Positions 1 to 6,000 of a stretch of DNA of 8,227 bases are shown here, piece by piece. The stretch covers positions 1 to 8,227 of the forward strand of contig CADCLH010000081.1 of NCBI GenBank assembly GCA_902802215.1. The letters are read 5' to 3'. Origin of the DNA: Oscillospiraceae bacterium (lineage in GTDB: Bacteria > Bacillota > Clostridia > Oscillospirales > Oscillospiraceae). The notes below the pieces were generated by a model that ran no database searches, was not told the DNA's origin, and worked only from the letters and a program-made list of their open reading frames with translations. A program made the translations under genes and the position numbers. How positions within the stretch are numbered: the stretch's first letter is position 1; each line of letters begins with the position of its first letter.

Positions 1-7
1 AATTATC

Positions 8-694
8 ATGAAAAAGTATCTCGCAGAAGCAATCGGAACCTGTACGCTTGTCGTTCTCGGCTGCGGCACGGCCATGCTGGTCGGCTGCGACGCCGCCGCG
101 GGCGGCGGGTATATTCTGACCGCGCTCGCCTTCGGTCTGTCCATCGTCGCCATGGCGTACTGCGTGGGGAACATCTCCGGCTGCCACATCAATCCGGCGG
201 TCTCGCTGGGCGTGCTGCTGGCGGGCCGCATGGAGAAGAAGGATTTCTGGGGCTATGTGGCCGCCCAGTGCATCGGCGCGTTTGTCGGCGCGGCGCTGCT
301 GGCCCTGATCTTCATGCTCGGGGGCGTCCCGGACATGACCGGCGGCTTCGGGACCAACGGCCTCGGCGGCGTGAACGGCAGCGCCTTTGCCGGACTGCTG
401 GTCGAGATCGTGCTGACCTTCATCTTTGTTCTCTGCATCCTCGGCGTCACCGCCCCGAAGGCGAAGCACGGCTCCTTCGGCGGCCTTGTGATCGGCCTGA
501 CGCTGACCGGCGTCCACATTCTGGGCATCGGGCTGACCGGCACCTCGGTCAACCCCGCGCGCAGCATCGGCCCCGCGCTGATCGCCGCATTTGCGGGGAA
601 CACCGCCCCCCTCGCCTGCCTCTGGGTCTTTATCGTCGGACCTCTGGCCGGCGCGGCGCTGGCCGCCGTCACCTACAAGGCGCTCGAGAAATAA
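8..694 (+). CDS. aqpZ: Aquaporin, AqpZ-type water channel (MIP family)
   Basis: This is a 228-residue integral membrane channel of the major intrinsic protein family, expected to pass water across the cytoplasmic membrane. Both family signature motifs are present: HINPAVSLG (NPA at residues 62-64) and SVNPARS (NPA at 182-184). The residues that line the selectivity filter in E. coli AqpZ (Phe, His, Thr, Arg) are found here at the same distances from the NPA motifs: F42, H170, T179 and R185. That set marks a narrow water pore; GlpF-type glycerol channels have Trp/Gly/Phe/Arg. The hydrophobic pattern fits six membrane helices and two half-helices, and the length matches AqpZ (about 230). Only seven bases precede the ATG, so the ribosome site and promoter lie outside the window. 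A strong terminator follows, so the gene ends its transcript. The family call is firm; the water-selective assignment is inferred from the filter residues. Confidence 0.93.
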   Translation: MKKYLAEAIGTCTLVVLGCGTAMLVGCDAAAGGGYILTALAFGLSIVAMAYCVGNISGCHINPAVSLGVLLAGRMEKKDFWGYVAAQCIGAFVGAALLALIFMLGGVPDMTGGFGTNGLGGVNGSAFAGLLVEIVLTFIFVLCILGVTAPKAKHGSFGGLVIGLTLTGVHILGIGLTGTSVNPARSIGPALIAAFAGNTAPLACLWVFIVGPLAGAALAAVTYKALEK

Positions 695-713
695 GCGGCT
701 CTCGCGGTTTGCC

Positions 714-746
714 AAAAGGAAGCCCGTGTCCGGGCTTCCTTTTTTT
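714..746 (+). terminator. Intrinsic terminator after the aquaporin gene
   Basis: A perfect inverted repeat pairs 714-726 with 731-743 around a four-base loop (TGTC). Its core is GGAAGCCCG / CGGGCTTCC and it ends in seven T residues (740-746). It starts 19 bases after the aquaporin stop codon and fits a rho-independent terminator. The A-tract on the 5' side could allow some function on the opposite strand, but no opposite-strand gene ends here. Confidence 0.93.
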
Positions 747-800
747 GCGGAGCGATGGAAAGCGCATTTGACTTTTCGTGTCGGCTCCGCCGCTTTTCTC

Positions 801-829
801 TTGCAATCAGCCGCAAAATAATATATAAT
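801..829 (+). promoter_or_regulatory. Sigma-70/SigA-type promoter of the GGDEF gene
   Basis: TTGCAA (801-806) and a perfect TATAAT (824-829) are separated by exactly 17 bases, which fits a housekeeping promoter. Transcription would start near 836, giving a leader of about 100 nt before the ATG at 936. A second TATAAT lies one repeat unit further on (834-839), but the -35 region at matching distance (near 811) is poor. No operator is recognised. Confidence 0.75.
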
Positions 830-840
830 AATATATAATA
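817..840 (+). repeat. AT-only 10-bp tandem repeat carrying two -10 boxes
   Basis: The 24 bases contain only A and T and consist of about 2.4 copies of a 10-bp unit (ATAATATATA when read from 818). Each full period supplies a TATAAT (824-829 and 834-839), so two potential -10 boxes lie one helical turn apart. The surrounding DNA is GC-rich, so the tract stands out. Confidence 0.8.
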
Positions 841-889
841 TCTTGAGGTTTTATTCAGTCGCACCGGAGCCGCCGGGTCATCGCGAGGC

Positions 890-920
890 GTTGACCGCAG
901 CGCGGCCGGGGCGGTCCAAC
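890..920 (+). promoter_or_regulatory. Leader hairpin touching the ribosome site of the GGDEF gene
   Basis: GTTGACCGC (890-898) pairs with GCGGT-CAAC (911-920, one bulged C at 916) in the predicted leader. The 3' arm ends at 920 and the ribosome-binding GGAGG occupies 921-925. A hairpin this close to the Shine-Dalgarno could influence initiation. It does not match the c-di-GMP (GEMM) riboswitch consensus as far as can be judged by eye. The pairing is visible; a regulatory role is inference. Confidence 0.4.
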
Positions 921-935
921 GGAGGCGAAACAGGC

Positions 936-2282
936 ATGGAGGAACAAACGATCAAGGTGTCCGGCGTCCCGGCCAAAAAACTGGTAGCGCCCATCGTCGG
1001 AGTGCTGGTCGTGCTGCACCTTCTCATCATCGTCACGATCTTCATGATCAACTCCGCCAGCAGCAACCTGAGCACGATCATGCAGAACGCCGGGCGGTAC
1101 AATCAGGACGCCACGTCCCTGCTCGCCGGCTCCAGCCTGTTGTCGGAAACCTCGGGCAACTTTGTGCTGATGCCCCGCGCGGAAAACGGCGAGGTCAACG
1201 TCGCGCCGCTGTCCGCCTACGCGCAGGAGCTCACGCAGGACCGCCGGGGCGAGCAGGTGCTGGCTCGCTTTCAGAACTACGACGTGCCCGAGGAGGCGCG
1301 CAAGTACCTCTCCGTCGCCGCGGAGAGCGCCGACAACATGCTCCAGGCCCAGCTCCACGCCATCGCGCTGATCCGTTCGGTCTACCCCACCCCCGCGCTG
1401 CCGCAGCTCGCCTCGATCCCCGACGTCCCGCTGACGGATGAGGAGCTGGCCATGAGCGACGCCCAGCGGGAGTCCGCGGCGCGCACGCTGGTGCTCGGCA
1501 CCGTGTACGGGCTGAACAAGCAGTCCGTGTCCCAGAACGTCAACGCCTGCGTGGAGGTCATGCAGGCTGCTTCCTCCCGGCAGGCGGCCGTGACCGGGCG
1601 GCAGCTCGGGATCCTGCGGGCGATCATGTGGACTGTGACGCTGACGATCATTGCGATCCTTACGGTCACGTTCCTCACGCTTCAGAAGCAGGTCATCCGG
1701 CCGCTGGTCGGCTTTGCCGAAATGATCCCCGCCGGGTGCGAGCTGGATGAGAGACACGGCGTCCGGGAGGTGCGGCTGGTCGCCTCGGCCTATAACGGCG
1801 TGCGCAAGCGCCGCGACGCGCTGGACACCATCCTGCGCTCCGCCGCGGAGACCGACGCGCTGACCAATCTGCCCAACCGCTACCGCTTCGAGCAGTACAT
1901 GCTGGAGGCGGAGGAGAGCGGCTACTCGGTCGCCATGGTGCTGTTCGACGTGAACTTCCTCAAGGTGACCAACGACACGCAGGGGCATCTGGCCGGGGAC
2001 AAGCTGCTCATTTCGGCGGCCGAGTGCATCGCCAAGTGCTTCGGCGAGAACTGCTTCCGCTTCGGCGGGGACGAGTTTGCCGCCGTCGTCAAGGACTGCA
2101 CCCCCGAGAGCATCGAGGCGATGATCCGCCGCTTCCAGGAGGTGGAGAAGGAGAAGAACGTCAGCATCTCTCTCGGCTACGCCTACACCGACGAGATCGG
2201 CAGCACGAGCTTCAAAAAGCTGCTGGACGAGGCGGACCAGAAAATGTACGAGCAGAAGGAGCTGACGCACAGCGGGCGCTGA
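936..2282 (+). CDS. Membrane-bound diguanylate cyclase (GGDEF domain), no I-site
   Basis: This 448-residue protein should make cyclic di-GMP from two GTP at the inner face of the membrane. One transmembrane helix lies at about residues 17-38 and a second at about 228-248. Between them is a mostly helical extracytoplasmic region of about 190 residues that resembles four-helix sensor bundles, but I cannot name a specific family. A HAMP-like linker follows (about 250-300, beginning VIRPLVGFAEM), then the GGDEF domain (about 303-445). Catalytic features are intact: D338 in FDVNF, the NDTQGH stretch at 346-351, and GGDEF at 377-381. The inhibitory RxxD site expected at 368-371 reads CFGE, so classical product inhibition is not expected. 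The ATG at 936 is chosen because GGAGG (921-925) lies 10 bases upstream; the frame is open back to 843, but that extension reads as leader and precedes TM1 with no recognisable sequence. The signal sensed and the c-di-GMP target are unknown. Confidence 0.9.
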   Translation: MEEQTIKVSGVPAKKLVAPIVGVLVVLHLLIIVTIFMINSASSNLSTIMQNAGRYNQDATSLLAGSSLLSETSGNFVLMPRAENGEVNVAPLSAYAQELTQDRRGEQVLARFQNYDVPEEARKYLSVAAESADNMLQAQLHAIALIRSVYPTPALPQLASIPDVPLTDEELAMSDAQRESAARTLVLGTVYGLNKQSVSQNVNACVEVMQAASSRQAAVTGRQLGILRAIMWTVTLTIIAILTVTFLTLQKQVIRPLVGFAEMIPAGCELDERHGVREVRLVASAYNGVRKRRDALDTILRSAAETDALTNLPNRYRFEQYMLEAEESGYSVAMVLFDVNFLKVTNDTQGHLAGDKLLISAAECIAKCFGENCFRFGGDEFAAVVKDCTPESIEAMIRRFQEVEKEKNVSISLGYAYTDEIGSTSFKKLLDEADQKMYEQKELTHSGR

Positions 2283-2310
2283 GCGGCTCTGCATACAGCT
2301 TTCATCAGTG

Positions 2311-2319
2311 TGTTATACT
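2311..2319 (+). promoter_or_regulatory. Possible extended -10 element before the ATP-cone gene
   Basis: TG-T-TATACT (2311-2319) has the form of an extended -10 promoter. No good -35 hexamer lies 16-18 bases upstream, and the implied start near 2326 would leave a leader of only about 14 nt, with the AGGGAGGGG ribosome site right at the 5' end. The gene could instead be read through from the GGDEF promoter, since no terminator separates them. Confidence 0.3.
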
Positions 2320-2339
2320 CGATAAAGGGAGGGGTTTCG

Positions 2340-2603
2340 ATGAAGGTCACCAAGCGAAACGGCAACGTCGTCCTCTATGACGACGAGAAGGTCATTCAGA
2401 GTATTCTCCGGGCCAACGCGGACGCTGCGGGCGAGGAGCTTTCGGAAAAGACCGCCGCGTACATCGCGGGCGCGGTTTTCGCCCGGCTGTCCGCCATGCG
2501 GGAGATCTTCTCCACCGAGGACGTGCGCCGGTGCGTCTGGGGGATGCTGAAGGAGAAGGGCTATCCCCGGACCGCGGAGAAGTATCTGGATTACCGCAAG
2601 TAA
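2340..2603 (+). CDS. Stand-alone ATP-cone domain protein
   Basis: This 87-residue protein consists almost entirely of one ATP-cone, the nucleotide-binding regulatory domain otherwise found at the N terminus of ribonucleotide reductases and in the repressor NrdR. The opening MKVTKRNGNVVLYDDEKVI matches the usual start (basic residues, a Gly, then a D-x-x-K-V/I helix), and the ending YPRTAEKYLDYRK matches the point where reductases pass from cone to catalytic domain. There is no zinc-ribbon and only one Cys, so it is not NrdR, and no catalytic domain follows. AGGGAGGGG (2326-2334) sits five bases before the ATG and a terminator follows the stop, so the gene looks complete, not a remnant. It lies 57 nt downstream of the cyclase gene. 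By family knowledge it should bind ATP/dATP; its partner is unknown, a reductase encoded elsewhere being one possibility. Confidence 0.85.
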   Translation: MKVTKRNGNVVLYDDEKVIQSILRANADAAGEELSEKTAAYIAGAVFARLSAMREIFSTEDVRRCVWGMLKEKGYPRTAEKYLDYRK

Positions 2604-2610
2604 CGCCCTG

Positions 2611-2648
2611 CGGAAAAAGGCCGTCCCAAACGGGACGGCCTTTTTCCG
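2611..2648 (+). terminator. Intrinsic terminator after the ATP-cone gene
   Basis: A perfect 17-bp stem pairs 2611-2627 with 2632-2648 around the loop AAAC. The core is GGCCGTCCC / GGGACGGCC, flanked by an A5 tract on one side and a T5 tract on the other. It starts seven bases after the stop codon. The symmetric A and T tracts mean it may also work on the opposite strand. It isolates the upstream genes from the importer operon. Confidence 0.92.
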
Positions 2649-2675
2649 CTTCACGGTCGGAGGAACAATTCTCTG

Positions 2676-2704
2676 TTGCGTTCCGTCTTGGAATATGCTA
2701 TTCT
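2676..2704 (+). promoter_or_regulatory. Promoter of the ABC importer operon
   Basis: TTGCGT (2676-2681) and TATTCT (2699-2704) are 17 bases apart, and TG at 2696-2697 makes an extended -10 (TGCTATTCT). Transcription would start near 2711, leaving a leader of about 33 nt before the ATG at 2744. I see no inverted repeat that would clearly be a NikR, Fur or CodY site. Confidence 0.7.
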
Positions 2705-2743
2705 TCTCATGGAAAACTGAATACCAACAAAGGAGAAACCGAA

Positions 2744-4237
2744 ATGAAACGTTTTCTTTCCCTTCTTCTTGTGCTCGCCATGACTGCTGCACTCTGCGCC
2801 TGCGGAGGCGGTAAGCCCCAGAGTACCGGAAACGAATTCACCGTCGGCATCTCCGCAGATCTGGACACAAGTCTTGACCCGCACGTCTCTTCGTCGTCGG
2901 CAGGAACCAGAGAGGTCCTTTTCAACATCTTTGAAGGGCTTGTCAAGCCCGACACAGACGGGAATCTCCTCCCCGCCGTCGCCGAAGCGGTCTCCGTGAA
3001 CGAAACAGCCGACGTCTACACCTACACCCTGCGTGAAGGCGTCCGTTTCCACAACGGGAACCCGGTCACGGTCGGGGACGTTGTTTTTTCTCTGTCCAGA
3101 GCCGCGGGGCTTGAGACCGGCGATCCCCTGGTCGCGGACGTGGCCAACATTCAGTCCGTGAAGGCCGAGGGCGACAGGACCGTCGTCGTCACGCTCAAGG
3201 CGCCGGACACGGAGTTCAACTCCCACATGACCGTCGCCGTCATCCCCGAGGGCGTCGACCCCGCCCGCGAGGTCGTGGGCACCGGTCCCTTCCGCTTCGT
3301 CTCCCGCACGCCGCAGGAGTCCGTTGTGCTCGAGCGCTTCGACGACTACTGGGGCGAAAAGGCCGTGCCCTCGAAGGTCACGCTCAAGGTCATCCCCGAC
3401 GCGCAGACCATGGTCATGAGCCTGCGCTCCGGCGCGATCGATCTGGCGGCGCGGCTGAGCTCCAGCCAGGTCTCCTCCCTGGGCGATTTGAAGGTGCTTG
3501 AGGGCTGCAACAACATTGTGCAGGCGCTGTACCTCAACAACGACTTTGAGCCCTTCCGCGACCTCCGGGTGCGGCAGGCGCTGTGCTACGCCATCGACAA
3601 GCAGAAGGTCATCGACCTGTCCGCCGACGGGTACGGCACGCCGCTCGGCAGCAGCATGTTCCCGGCCTTCGGCAAGTACTTTGTTCCGGGGCTGACCAAC
3701 TACTACAAGCCCGACCCCGAGAAGGCGAAGGCCCTGTTGAAGGAGGCCGGGTACGAGAAGCTCAGCTTCACCATCACCGTCGCCTCCAACATGCCCATGC
3801 ATGTGGACGCCGCCCAGGTCATCGTGGAGCTGCTGCGCGACGTCGGCGTGGACGCGAAGATCAATCAGGTCGAGTGGGCCGCCTGGTACAAGGAGGTCTA
3901 CTCCGGCCGCAATTACGAGGCCACCGTCGTCGGGCTCGACGCCCACGGGCTGGCCGCCTCCGACATGCTCGCCCGTTTCCAGAGCGATCATGCCAAGAAC
4001 TTCGTCAACTTCCGCTCGGAGGAATACGACGAGACCTACGCCAAGGCCATCGCCACCGTGGACAGCGACGCGCAGACCGCCCTGTTCAAGCAGTGCGAGA
4101 CCATCCTCACCGAGCAGGCGGCGAACGTGTATTTGCAGGACGTGGCCGACTTCGTCGTCATGCAGAAGGACGTGACGGGCTGGCGCTTCTACCCGCTGTA
4201 TGTCATGGACCTGTCCACGCTCACGCGCGTTCAGTAA
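2744..4237 (+). CDS. Peptide/nickel-family ABC transporter substrate-binding lipoprotein (SBP_bac_5)
   Basis: This 497-residue extracellular binding protein delivers substrate to the permeases encoded just downstream. A lipoprotein signal peptide occupies residues 1-19, with the lipobox LCAC and the modified Cys at 20; a flexible Gly/Ser-rich linker follows. Family landmarks are the N-terminal SLDPH segment, LREGVRFHNGNPV (96-108) leading into DVVFSL, the GTGPFRF segment, and RVRQALCYAID (275-285). Length is normal for the family. The start is fixed by AGGAG (2731-2735), eight bases before the ATG; the open frame reaching back to 2531 crosses a terminator and a promoter and is not coding. Members bind di- or oligopeptides, nickel complexes, metallophores or sugars, and I see no residue pattern that decides between them. 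The first ~400 bases are less GC-rich than the rest. Confidence 0.92.
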   Translation: MKRFLSLLLVLAMTAALCACGGGKPQSTGNEFTVGISADLDTSLDPHVSSSSAGTREVLFNIFEGLVKPDTDGNLLPAVAEAVSVNETADVYTYTLREGVRFHNGNPVTVGDVVFSLSRAAGLETGDPLVADVANIQSVKAEGDRTVVVTLKAPDTEFNSHMTVAVIPEGVDPAREVVGTGPFRFVSRTPQESVVLERFDDYWGEKAVPSKVTLKVIPDAQTMVMSLRSGAIDLAARLSSSQVSSLGDLKVLEGCNNIVQALYLNNDFEPFRDLRVRQALCYAIDKQKVIDLSADGYGTPLGSSMFPAFGKYFVPGLTNYYKPDPEKAKALLKEAGYEKLSFTITVASNMPMHVDAAQVIVELLRDVGVDAKINQVEWAAWYKEVYSGRNYEATVVGLDAHGLAASDMLARFQSDHAKNFVNFRSEEYDETYAKAIATVDSDAQTALFKQCETILTEQAANVYLQDVADFVVMQKDVTGWRFYPLYVMDLSTLTRVQ

Positions 4238-4240
4238 GAC

Positions 4241-5182
4241 ATGACCTATGTGTTCAAAAAAACCGGGGTGCTGATCGCGACGCTGCTGCTGGTGTCGCTG
4301 CTGGCCTTTCTGGCCTTTCAGATCATCCCCGCCGACCCCGTGACCATGATGCTCGGCACGGACTACACGCCCGAACGGGCCGAGGCCCTGCGGCGTCAGC
4401 TCGGCCTCGACCGGGGCGTGCTCGTGCGCTACTGGGACTGGCTGTCGGGCTTTGTGCGCGGGGACATGGGCGTCAGCTACAGCTACGCCGTCGAGGTGCG
4501 CGAGGTCCTGCGCGGCAAGATCGCCGTCACCGCGGCGCTGTCGCTGCTGTCGTGGTTCCTCGTCACCGCCGTCAGCATCCCGCTGGGTATCGCGCTGGCC
4601 CGCTACAAGGGCCGGAAGCTTGAACAGATCACCGTCTCGCTCAACCAGATCCTGATGTCCGTCCCCTCGTTTTTTCTGGGCATCCTTTTGACCTGGCTGT
4701 TCGGGCTGGTGCTGCGCCTGTTTATCCCGGGCCGCTTCGTGCCCTTTTCCGAGAGCGTCCCGGGCTGCCTGGGCTACCTCTTTTTCCCCGCTCTCGCCAT
4801 CTCCGTGCCGAAGACCGCCAAGACCGCCAAGCTGCTGCGCTCGGCCATTCTCGGTGAGATGAAGCAGGACTATGTGCTCACGGCCTACAGCCACGGCAAC
4901 TCGCGCTGGATGGTCATCAGCCGCCACGTCCTGCGCAACGCCCTCCTGCCCGTCGTGACCTACCTCGCCATGTCGCTGGCCGATATTGTCGCCAGCTCCA
5001 TCATCGTCGAGCAGGTCTTCGTCGTGCCCGGGCTCGGGCGGCTCTTGATCGCCAGCATCTCCAACCGCGACTATCCCGTCGCCCTGTGCATCGTGGTGAT
5101 GATCGCCTTCGTCGTGGTCGTCATGAACTACCTCGCGGATCTGCTCACGCAGGCCATCGACCCGCGTGTGCGCCTGAGCTGA
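4241..5182 (+). CDS. ABC transporter permease, DppB/NikB type
   Basis: This 313-residue membrane protein is the first of two permeases forming the translocation pore. A leading helix (about residues 8-28) is followed by the IIPADPVTMMLG segment typical of DppB/OppB/NikB proteins, then the transmembrane core from about residue 95. The cytoplasmic EAA loop that contacts the ATPase lies at about 211-235 (YVLTAYSHGN, then RHVLRNALLP), with the conserved Gly at 219. The C terminus ends DPRVRLS, as is common in this family. Only three bases separate the preceding stop from this ATG, and no Shine-Dalgarno is visible, so translation probably depends on ribosomes finishing the binding-protein gene. 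Length agrees with the family (about 305-340). Substrate is not deducible. Confidence 0.92.
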   Translation: MTYVFKKTGVLIATLLLVSLLAFLAFQIIPADPVTMMLGTDYTPERAEALRRQLGLDRGVLVRYWDWLSGFVRGDMGVSYSYAVEVREVLRGKIAVTAALSLLSWFLVTAVSIPLGIALARYKGRKLEQITVSLNQILMSVPSFFLGILLTWLFGLVLRLFIPGRFVPFSESVPGCLGYLFFPALAISVPKTAKTAKLLRSAILGEMKQDYVLTAYSHGNSRWMVISRHVLRNALLPVVTYLAMSLADIVASSIIVEQVFVVPGLGRLLIASISNRDYPVALCIVVMIAFVVVVMNYLADLLTQAIDPRVRLS

Positions 5183-5196
5183 GGGGGGGTGCGGAT

Positions 5197-6000
5197 ATGA
5201 TCGACTTCAAGGACAGGAGCTTTCGCACCGGCGCCGTCATCACGGGCTTCGTGCTGATCGTCCTGCTGATCGGGCTCTTCTGGACGCCCTACGACCCCAA
5301 CGACATGAACGCGGCGGAAAAGATGCTCTCCCCCTGTCTGCGCCACCCCTTCGGGACCGACAACTTCGGGCGGGACATTTTCTCGCGCGTCGTACAGGGC
5401 GCGGGCTCGACCTTTCTGATCGCCCTCGGCTCGGTCGGCATCGGCCTGCTCGCCGGGGTCATCGTCGGCGGGCTCACCGGCTGGTACGGCGGCTGGGTGG
5501 ACGAGGTGCTCATGCGCGTCAACGACAGCCTGACCGCCTTTCCGAGTCTGCTGACGGCGCTGGTGCTGATCGCCGTCTTCGGCAGCGGCAGGCACAACAT
5601 CATCCTCGCCCTCGGCGTCCTCTTCATCCCCACCTTCGCGCGCATCGTGCGCATGGAGGTCGCGCGGCAGAAGGCGCTGGACTACGTCCGGAATGCTCTG
5701 CTCATGGGCGTGAAGGAGCCTCGCATCCTCTTTGTGCACATCCTGCCCAACATCCTGCCGGTGCTGCTGAGCACCGTCGCCATCAGCTTCAACAACGCCG
5801 TGCTGGCCGAGGCCTCGATGAGCTACCTCGGTCTCGGCGTACAGCCGCCCGACCCGAGTCTGGGCCGCATGCTGGGCGAGGCGCAGGCCTTTCTGCTGCG
5901 CGCGCCCTGGTACGCGGTCTCGACCGGTCTTGCCATCGTGCTGCTCGTGCTGGGCTTCGGCCTTCTGAGCGAGGGGCTGGGAGGTGAGCGCCGTGCTTGA
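5197..6000 (+). CDS. ABC transporter permease, DppC/NikC type
   Basis: This 267-residue protein is the partner permease. It has one N-terminal helix (about residues 12-30), the extracytoplasmic segment HPFGTDNFGRDIFSRVVQGA that marks DppC/OppC/NikC proteins, and the remaining helices around an EAA loop at about 163-187 (YVRNALLMG with Gly171, then HILPNILPVLL). SYLGLGVQPPDPSLGRML is another near-universal family stretch. The start at 5197 is preceded by a G-run (5183-5189) seven bases upstream that can act as ribosome site; an in-frame extension back to 5086 would overlap the previous gene heavily and has no family similarity. It begins 14 nt after the first permease and overlaps the next gene. 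The protein is at the short end of the family (NikC is about 277). Confidence 0.92.
   Translation: MIDFKDRSFRTGAVITGFVLIVLLIGLFWTPYDPNDMNAAEKMLSPCLRHPFGTDNFGRDIFSRVVQGAGSTFLIALGSVGIGLLAGVIVGGLTGWYGGWVDEVLMRVNDSLTAFPSLLTALVLIAVFGSGRHNIILALGVLFIPTFARIVRMEVARQKALDYVRNALLMGVKEPRILFVHILPNILPVLLSTVAISFNNAVLAEASMSYLGLGVQPPDPSLGRMLGEAQAFLLRAPWYAVSTGLAIVLLVLGFGLLSEGLGGERRA

Noticed and set aside
836..935. c-di-GMP (GEMM) riboswitch in the leader of the diguanylate cyclase
   Set aside because: The leader lacks the conserved GEMM-I core and its tetraloop and receptor elements by eye; only a simple hairpin is visible.
843..935. N-terminal extension of the GGDEF protein starting at the ATG at 843
   Set aside because: The extension lies just after the predicted transcription start, has no ribosome site at useful spacing, and its translation is Pro/Arg-rich without hydrophobic or family character. 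The ATG at 936 has GGAGG upstream and places TM1 near the N terminus.
855..2294. 479-residue open frame on the minus strand opposite the GGDEF gene
   Set aside because: It mirrors the real gene in a GC-rich region, where antisense frames stay open by codon bias. Its translation is low-complexity (rich in L, H, D, R, G) and matches no family I recognise.
2340..2603. NrdR transcriptional repressor
   Set aside because: NrdR has an N-terminal zinc ribbon with four Cys and is about 150 residues; this protein is 87 residues, has one Cys and contains only the ATP-cone.
3583..4623. 346-residue plus-strand frame within the importer genes
   Set aside because: Its translation is an Arg/Ala/Gly-rich out-of-frame reading of the binding-protein and permease genes and crosses their boundary; both in-frame readings are clear family members.
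2651..4927. 758-residue open frame on the minus strand opposite the binding protein and first permease
   Set aside because: It spans two genuine genes, a gene boundary and the importer promoter. The translation is a repetitive D/G/H/V/L-rich shadow with no domain.
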